This document shows, in pieces, positions 59,155 through 64,000 of a DNA stretch of 64,000 bases. The notes below the pieces were generated by a model. The model worked only from the letters and a program-made list of their open reading frames with translations, had not been told where the DNA came from and did not search any database. The stretch's first letter is position 1. Every line of letters starts with the position of its first letter. This DNA comes from an uncultured Gemmiger sp. (lineage in GTDB: Bacteria > Bacillota > Clostridia > Oscillospirales > Ruminococcaceae): NCBI RefSeq assembly GCF_934561205.1, contig NZ_CAKTFU010000014.1, positions 12,902 to 76,901 of the forward strand, in the 5' to 3' direction. A program made the translations under genes and the position numbers.

Positions 59155-59808
59155 ATGCAAACTTCAACGATGTGGATCTTGTTGTTCGCGGTCGTAGCCG
59201 TGGTGCTGCTGATTGCAGGGGTATCCAAAACCCGCTTTACTACGCAGAAAATCGCCATCATCGGCATCATGGCGGCGCTGAGCTTTGTGGCGTATGAGTT
59301 TTTCCGCATCCCCAACGTACTGGGCACAGGCTCGTCCTTCCATCTGGGCAACACCTTCACGGCGCTGACCGCCCTGCTGCTGGACGGCATCTCCGGCGGT
59401 CTGGCAGGTGCCATCGGCCTGGCGCTGGCGGATATCGTCGCAGGCGACCCCGGCTACGCCATCACGACCTTTATCTTAAAGTTTATCATCGGCGTGGTCT
59501 GCGGCGCCGTGGCGCACAAGGTGCTGCACCTGAAGGACCGCACCCCCGAAAACAAGCTGAGCTATCTGGCCGCCGTCACGGGCGCTGCGTTCAGCGGCCT
59601 GCTGGTCAACGTATTTACCGACCCGCTGATCGGCTATTTCCGCAACCGGTTCATCTTCGGCCAGCCCGCCGAGATCGCCACCGTCGTGACCAAAATCGCC
59701 AGCGGCGTCACGCTGGTCAACTCGCTGCTGTCCACGGTGTGCGCCGTGCTTTTGTATCTGGCCCTGCGTCCCGCGCTGGAAAAGGCACATCTGCTGCCGA
59801 AGGAGTAA
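59155..59808 (+). CDS. ECF transporter S-component, possibly for vitamin B6
   Basis: 217-residue membrane protein with six helices: substrate-binding subunit of an energy-coupling-factor vitamin importer, which borrows a shared EcfA/T module. Segments SFVAYEFFRIPNVLGTGSSFHLGNTF and LLDGISGGLAGAIGLALADIVAGDPGYAI are typical. The divergent PLP-type MocR regulator suggests pyridoxine or pyridoxal as substrate (PdxU-like); this is context inference. ATG 59155 follows GGGAGAG. Confidence 0.88.
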   Translation: MQTSTMWILLFAVVAVVLLIAGVSKTRFTTQKIAIIGIMAALSFVAYEFFRIPNVLGTGSSFHLGNTFTALTALLLDGISGGLAGAIGLALADIVAGDPGYAITTFILKFIIGVVCGAVAHKVLHLKDRTPENKLSYLAAVTGAAFSGLLVNVFTDPLIGYFRNRFIFGQPAEIATVVTKIASGVTLVNSLLSTVCAVLLYLALRPALEKAHLLPKE

Positions 59809-59825
59809 CCCCCGCCTATACAGCT

Positions 59826-59851
59826 GCCGCCCCCTGTGGGCGGCATTTTTT
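59826..59851 (+). terminator. ECF gene terminator
   Basis: GCCGCCC / GGGCGGC, 5-nt loop, ATTTTTT. Confidence 0.88.
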
Positions 59852-59974
59852 GTGCAAACTGTGTAAATTGTTTCCATAATGTAAAAATTGCCGCATTCGG
59901 GTAGAAACCCGCCGCAAAAAGGTGTATAATGCGTGGGTATGCAAAAAATCACCGCAAAAAGCAAGAGGGATACT

Positions 59975-61246
59975 ATGGCAAATACGACCCATCGCCGCCC
60001 GCCGCAGCGCAGCGCCCGCCGTTACGACGCCCTGGCCAAGGCCTATATGGTACTGGCCGGGTGCGCCGCTGTGCTGCTGGCCACCACCATCGCGGCTTTT
60101 TTACTCGTCCTGGACGTCGCCGACACAAAAAGCGGCAAGAGCCTGGGCAGCCTTGTGCAGGAAAGCGGCTACGATTCCACCAAAAACGCGATTGACCAAA
60201 GCGCGTTTTCGGCCACGGTGCTGCCCGAAACCGAGGACGCCGGCCAGGAATACATTGACTCCACGCTGTTTTTGGGCGACAGCAACACCGCCCGCATGTA
60301 CCGCATGTTTGACTATTGCAGCTACGACAACGCCATCGGCTCGGTGGGCATGAGCGCGCGCAGCCTGCAAAATTTTGCCTGCGTCAAGTTCAGCGGCTAC
60401 GGCAGCTATGTCACCATGCCGCAGGCCGTGGCGCTTATGCAGCCCCGCCGGGTGCTTGTGACCTTTGGCACCAACGACCTGTCCCCCAACTATTCGGCCG
60501 ACTCGTTTATAGAAAACTACCGTGCGGGTCTGCAAGCCATTGCGGACGCCTACCCCACCGCCGACATCATCGTCAACGCCATTCCGCCGCTGGGCCGCAG
60601 CCACAGCAACGCCAACCTGACCCAAAGCCAGGTCGACGAGTACAACAAGGCCATTGTGGAAATGTGCGACGCCAACGGCTGGAAATTTTTGAACAGTGCC
60701 GAGGTCCTGAAGGACGATGCCACCGGCTACGCCAAGGACGGCTATGTGGAGTCCGGCGACGGCATCCACCTGACCCGCGCCGCCATGGAGGCGCTGTTCG
60801 GCTACATCCGCACCCACAGCTACATTACCGAGGACACCCGCCCGACCGTGACCGACGTGCCCCGCCATGTGGAGGACAAGGACGCCGTGACCTACTCGAC
60901 CCCCGTGCTGGAGGAACCCGCCGCCGCGACGCCCGCCGAAACCGAGGAACCGGACAGCGAGGAGAGCACCGAGAGCGAGGAAACCGAGCCGACGCCTACC
61001 CCGACAGCCACGCCCACAGCAACGCCGACGCCTACCCCGACCCCGACGGAACCCCCTGCCCCCACGCCTGACCAGGAGGCCACCCCCACACCGACACCCG
61101 CCCCGGAGGCAGCTCCCTCCCCCACGCCCACACCTGCGGCCAATTCCGAGGCAGCCCCCACGCCGACGCCGGAATCCACCCCCGAACCCGCCGCGGCACC
61201 ACCCGCCGATACGGAGCCTGCCGCCGCAGACACCCCGCAAGCATAA
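59975..61246 (+). CDS. Membrane-anchored SGNH/GDSL hydrolase with Pro/Thr tail
   Basis: 423 residues: basic head, one helix (about 27-48), SGNH esterase domain (about 95-275) with LFLGDSNTARM (nucleophile Ser), VTFGTNDLSP and GDGIHLT (catalytic Asp/His), then a ~130-residue low-complexity tail of PTPTPT/EPA repeats that could span or stick to the wall. Likely a peptidoglycan or polysaccharide O-acyl esterase. ATG 59975 follows AAGAGGG; a TATAAT lies at 59925-59930. Confidence 0.92.
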   Translation: MANTTHRRPPQRSARRYDALAKAYMVLAGCAAVLLATTIAAFLLVLDVADTKSGKSLGSLVQESGYDSTKNAIDQSAFSATVLPETEDAGQEYIDSTLFLGDSNTARMYRMFDYCSYDNAIGSVGMSARSLQNFACVKFSGYGSYVTMPQAVALMQPRRVLVTFGTNDLSPNYSADSFIENYRAGLQAIADAYPTADIIVNAIPPLGRSHSNANLTQSQVDEYNKAIVEMCDANGWKFLNSAEVLKDDATGYAKDGYVESGDGIHLTRAAMEALFGYIRTHSYITEDTRPTVTDVPRHVEDKDAVTYSTPVLEEPAAATPAETEEPDSEESTESEETEPTPTPTATPTATPTPTPTPTEPPAPTPDQEATPTPTPAPEAAPSPTPTPAANSEAAPTPTPESTPEPAAAPPADTEPAAADTPQA

Positions 61247-61284
61247 AAAACACGCACCTGCGTTAAGCAGGTGCGTGTTTTTTT
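61245..61284. terminator. Bidirectional terminator
   Basis: CACGCACCTGC / GCAGGTGCGTG with flanking A and T runs, between convergent SGNH and pfkA genes. Confidence 0.95.
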
Positions 61285-61317
61285 GTCAGGCAGAAATTAT
61301 GCGGTGTTTTTTTACGA

Positions 61318-62394
61318 TCAGCCCAGGCTGATGCCCATGGCGCGGGCGACGTTCAGCATGTCGCAGTCACCGGGCACGCCGCGGGTCTTGCCCGCAATGT
61401 CGGCCAGCGGGTTGGCGGTGACATGGCGGTTCACCATGGCGACCGTCACGCCGAAGTGCTCGTCCGCCACAAGCCCGGCCGCGTAGGAGCCGAACTGGGT
61501 AGCCAGCACGCGGTCGTAGGCGCTGGGGCTGCCGCCGCGCTGCATGTGGCCGGGCACGCAGATGCGTGTCTCGGCGCCGGTCATCGTCTCGATCTGCTTG
61601 GCGATGCGGGCGGTGGCGGTGGTGTAGCCCGCCTGTGCGCGCTGGGCCGTCCATTCCTTGCGCTTGAGCTTGGCTTCCTCGGTGGAGAATGCGCCCTCGG
61701 CCACGGCCAGAATCGAGAAGTTCTTGCCGCTGCGGGCGCGATTTTCCACGGCGGCGGCCACCTTTTTAATGTCGTAGGGCATTTCGGGGATCAGAATGAT
61801 ATCCGCGCCGCCCGCAATGCCGGAGTACAGCGTCAGCCAGCCGGCCTTGTTGCCCATGATCTCAATGCACATCACGCGGCTGTGGCTGCCGGCGGTGGTG
61901 TGGATGCGGTCAATGACGTCGGTGGCAATATCCACGGCGGTGTGGAAGCCGAAGGTCACATCGGTGCCGTAGATGTCGTTGTCGATGGTCTTGGGCAGGC
62001 CGATGATGTTCAGCCCCTCCTGGCTGAGCAGGTTGGCGGTTTTGTGGGTGCCGTTGCCGCCCAGGCACAGCAGGCAGTCCAGCTTGGCGGCGCGGTAGTT
62101 TTTCTTCATGGCGGCGACCTTGTCCACGCGGTCATCCTCGACAATACGCATCTTTTTGAACGGGGTGCGCTTGGTGCCCAGAATGGTGCCGCCCACCGTC
62201 AGAATGCCGCTGAACTCGTCGGGGCTCATCTCGCGGTAGTTGCCGTTGATCAGGCCGTCGTAGCCGTTCATAATACCCACGATCTCGACCTTGTCGCCCA
62301 TGCGGTGGTACAGTGCCTTGGCAACGCCGCGCAGCGTTGCGTTCAGGCCGGGGCAGTCCCCGCCGGAAGTTAAGATACCTACACGAATAGCCAT
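61318..62394 (-). CDS. pfkA: 6-phosphofructokinase, PKTIDND type
   Basis: 358-residue glycolytic enzyme phosphorylating fructose 6-phosphate. TSGGDCPGLNATLRG, catalytic PKTIDNDIYGTD, MGNKAGWL and HMQRGGSPSAYDR are intact. The nucleotide site reads LGGNGTHKTA where ATP enzymes have GGDGS and PPi enzymes GGDD, and the loop has PKTIDND (Lys) rather than PGTIDND. These features match clostridial group III-like PFKs, so ATP versus PPi use is uncertain. ATG follows GGGAGG. Confidence 0.93.
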   Translation of the reverse strand: MAIRVGILTSGGDCPGLNATLRGVAKALYHRMGDKVEIVGIMNGYDGLINGNYREMSPDEFSGILTVGGTILGTKRTPFKKMRIVEDDRVDKVAAMKKNYRAAKLDCLLCLGGNGTHKTANLLSQEGLNIIGLPKTIDNDIYGTDVTFGFHTAVDIATDVIDRIHTTAGSHSRVMCIEIMGNKAGWLTLYSGIAGGADIILIPEMPYDIKKVAAAVENRARSGKNFSILAVAEGAFSTEEAKLKRKEWTAQRAQAGYTTATARIAKQIETMTGAETRICVPGHMQRGGSPSAYDRVLATQFGSYAAGLVADEHFGVTVAMVNRHVTANPLADIAGKTRGVPGDCDMLNVARAMGISLG

Positions 62395-62441
62395 TTTTGT
62401 TTGCCTCCCTGATGTATCAAAATCTGATTTTTCCTACCTAT

Positions 62442-62470
62442 AAAATACCGCCGCCACGGGCCGTTGTCAA
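62442..62470 (-). promoter_or_regulatory. pfkA promoter
   Basis: Minus strand TTGACA (62465-62470), 17 nt, TATTTT (62442-62447). Confidence 0.8.
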
Positions 62471-62601
62471 GAAAAAATTATGCCCCGCACGGCCGTGGCC
62501 CTGCTTGTATTATAGCACAGACGCAACGCGCTGAAAACAGCAATCATTCTAAAATTTTTCTGAATAGGGCGAACATTTTCATACAAATAGTTAAAAAATC
62601 C

Positions 62602-62630
62602 TTGACAATGCGCCACCGAAACGGTATGCT
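62602..62630 (+). promoter_or_regulatory. Promoter of the TetR gene
   Basis: TTGACA (62602-62607), 17 nt, TATGCT (62625-62630); ACCGAAACGGTAT (62614-62626) is an imperfect palindrome that could be the operator. Confidence 0.82.
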
Positions 62631-62663
62631 TGTAGTAAAGAATGGCAAAAGGCGGTGCTGTGT

Positions 62664-63227
62664 ATGAATGCCAAAGGGGATGCGAACCGCAGCGTTCGCT
62701 CTACCAAGAAAAAGCTGTATCATGCCCTGATCCAACTGCTGCAGGAAAAGGACCTGCGGGAAATCACCGTGCGCGAGCTGACCGAGCTGGCGGGCATCAG
62801 CCGCGGCACGTTTTACTTTCACTATGCGGATATCTACGCCCTGATGGAACAGCTGGAGGCCAGCCAGCTGGAGGGGCTGTGCAGCCTGCTGGACGGCATT
62901 GTACCCAACGCCTCGCAGGAGGAGGTTCCCTACGCGCTGGTGGCGCTGTTCCGTTATATGGAAGAAAACGCCGAGGTTTGCCGTGCGCTGTACGGCAAAA
63001 GCTGGGAATCCCCGTTTTTGCACAACGCCAAGGAGGTCGTGCTGCGCCGCTGCATGGGCGAGTTTCCCCACGGCACCAGCGAACGCAACCGTTATCTTTT
63101 GTCCTTTATTGTGGACGGCTGTTTCGGCACCATTCAGCAGTGGCAGCAGGCGGGCTATGCGCCCCCCGCCCCCGAAATGGCAGAAACCGCATGGAAGGCG
63201 ATCCGCGCTGTTAAACGGCTGCTGTAA
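62664..63227 (+). CDS. TetR/AcrR-family regulator
   Basis: 187 residues. DNA-binding part: TKKKLYHALIQLLQEKDLREITVRELTELAGISRGTFYFHYADIYAL; a TetR_C-type helical ligand domain follows. It resembles the YfiR/DhaS-like small TetR regulators of Firmicutes. ATG 62664 has AAAGGCGG 8 nt upstream; a GTG at 62655 is in frame but lies within the site. It precedes the PTS IIA gene, which has its own promoter, so the target is unclear. Confidence 0.92.
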   Translation: MNAKGDANRSVRSTKKKLYHALIQLLQEKDLREITVRELTELAGISRGTFYFHYADIYALMEQLEASQLEGLCSLLDGIVPNASQEEVPYALVALFRYMEENAEVCRALYGKSWESPFLHNAKEVVLRRCMGEFPHGTSERNRYLLSFIVDGCFGTIQQWQQAGYAPPAPEMAETAWKAIRAVKRLL

Positions 63228-63241
63228 AGCCCGCTGCCGTA

Positions 63242-63270
63242 TTGCAATTTGCCCCGCGGCGGGGTATAAT
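63242..63270 (+). promoter_or_regulatory. Promoter of the PTS IIA gene
   Basis: TTGCAA (63242-63247), 17 nt, TATAAT (63265-63270); CCCCGCGGCGGGG inside the spacer is a near-perfect palindrome. Confidence 0.85.
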
Positions 63271-63318
63271 ACATTTATATTGTAAGGACGCTTTTGTCCA
63301 AAAGAAGGAGAGTTTACA

Positions 63319-63819
63319 ATGGGATTTTTTGATTTTCTGAAGAAGAAACCCGAACCGGAGACCCCTGCCATGGTGCTGTACGCCGACGCCAAGGGCACCA
63401 TCGTCCCCATGGAGCAGATCCCCGACGAGGTGTTTGCACAGGGCATCCTGGGCCAGTGCTGCGGCATTGACCCCACCGAAGGCAAGGTCTTTGCCCCCGC
63501 CGACGGCGAGATCACCCAGGCCCCCGACAGCGGCCACGCCCTGGGCATCATGGCCGACAACGGCGCCGAGGTGCTGATCCACGTTGGCGTGGATACCGTT
63601 GAGATGAAGGGCGACGGCTTCAGCCCCAAGGTCAAGGTCGGTGACAAGGTCAAGAAGGGCGACCTGCTGCTGGAGATGGATCTGGAAAAGATCGCTGCCG
63701 CCAACCACCCCGCCGTGGTCATCACCGTTGTCACCAACACCGATGACTTCAAGGCCGTTGAGCTGGCTGCCGCCGGCACCGTACAGCCCGGCGACGAGCT
63801 GTTCAAGCTGAGCAAATAA
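63319..63819 (+). CDS. crr: PTS glucose-type IIA protein
   Basis: 166-residue cytosolic phosphocarrier. Phosphate-accepting site in LIHVGVDTVEM (H88) and the second His in SGHALGIMAD (H73) are in place. As a free-standing IIA it must serve IICB permeases encoded elsewhere. ATG follows AAGGAG. Ends with a terminator 18 nt on. Confidence 0.96.
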   Translation: MGFFDFLKKKPEPETPAMVLYADAKGTIVPMEQIPDEVFAQGILGQCCGIDPTEGKVFAPADGEITQAPDSGHALGIMADNGAEVLIHVGVDTVEMKGDGFSPKVKVGDKVKKGDLLLEMDLEKIAAANHPAVVITVVTNTDDFKAVELAAAGTVQPGDELFKLSK

Positions 63820-63837
63820 ACGCAGACAAACGCAAAA

Positions 63838-63863
63838 GCCGCAGGGGTGACCCTGCGGCTTTT
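63838..63863 (+). terminator. PTS IIA gene terminator
   Basis: GCCGCAGGG / CCCTGCGGC, GTGA loop, TTTT. Confidence 0.92.
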
Positions 63864-63888
63864 GTTTGGCTGCCAAAACACGGGCAAA

Positions 63889-63926
63889 GAAAAACAGTGC
63901 CGTTTCTTACGAAACAGCGCTGTTTT
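63889..63926 (-). terminator. Terminator after tRNA-Gly
   Basis: Minus strand AACAGCGCTGTTTC pairs with GAAACGGCACTGTT (two mismatches), then TTTTC. Confidence 0.75.
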
Positions 63927-63929
63927 GTT

Positions 63930-64000
63930 TGGAGCGGCCGACGAGGCTCGAACTCGCTACCTCCACCTTGGCAAGGTGGCGCTCTACCAGATGAGCTACG
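63930..64000 (-). tRNA. tRNA-Gly (anticodon GCC), 5' end cut by the window
   Basis: Minus strand: anticodon stem CCACC/GGTGG with loop TTGCCAA, so anticodon GCC (Gly). T-arm GTTCGAGCC and D-arm AGCTC..TGGTAGAGC are normal. The acceptor 3' strand CGGCCGC, discriminator T and encoded CCA are present; about five 5' bases lie beyond the window. Confidence 0.95.

Noticed and set aside
60990..61210. Tandem repeat or minisatellite
   Set aside because: It is the in-frame Pro/Thr/Glu-rich tail of the SGNH hydrolase, not a separate repeat.

Overview
This window looks like chromosomal DNA from a GC-rich (about 60%) Firmicute of the Oscillospiraceae/Ruminococcaceae, close to Gemmiger, Subdoligranulum or Faecalibacterium. 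This is inferred from gene content: a CIRCE-controlled hrcA-grpE-dnaK-dnaJ operon, Obg with mini-RNase III, SpoVT and a BofC-like domain, a PASTA kinase, sigma-A promoters with 17-nt spacers, strong AAAGGAG ribosome binding sites, and many short GC-rich palindromes between genes. No phage, insertion sequence, CRISPR array or rRNA is visible. Nearly all of it is core genome, so the unusual signals lie between genes and in odd domain architectures.

Layout. 1-11 kb: MarR/ABC exporter, an iron alcohol dehydrogenase with a Rex-like operator, a PASTA transpeptidase, an ABC/FtsX pair with a long coiled coil, and a MATE pump. 11-18 kb: two M23 wall peptidases, a flavodoxin behind iron-box-like palindromes and a leader terminator, an autoregulated YtrA-type GntR/ABC operon, and rpsF-ssb-rpsR. 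18-31 kb (mostly minus strand): a PASTA pseudokinase, yebC, an RsmF-like methylase, mrnC, obgE, rpmA, rplU, folD, lgt, two M16 peptidases, then guanine deaminase (+). 31-38 kb: the threonine pathway (ACT regulator, hom, thrB, lysC) and a class A PBP that seems to start at ATA. 38-45 kb: a repeat-rich gap, the heat-shock operon, spoVT and a Nudix hydrolase. 45-52 kb: a dicarboxylate symporter, a yybP-ykoY (Mn2+) riboswitch ahead of an OadB/OadG-like pair, an SDR, a Cys-cluster protein and a purine permease. 52-64 kb: a lysozyme fused to a dead 5'-nucleotidase, an MBL/beta-CASP nuclease, a DUF5662 protein, a MocR regulator divergent from an ECF S-component, an SGNH hydrolase, pfkA, a TetR regulator, PTS IIA-Glc and a partial tRNA-Gly.

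Most noteworthy: (1) a 172-nt element with 18-nt terminal inverted repeats, present twice at about 95% identity (10976-11147 and 44779-44950); (2) a roughly 285-nt composite intergenic element present twice (38631-38915 and 52313-52598) whose 13-bp hairpins differ by three fully compensated base-pair changes; (3) the riboswitch-OadB pairing; (4) the lysozyme/pseudo-nucleotidase fusion; (5) the PASTA pseudokinase with both catalytic aspartates replaced by glycine; (6) two genes with excellent Shine-Dalgarno sequences but ACG or ATA where the start codon should be.
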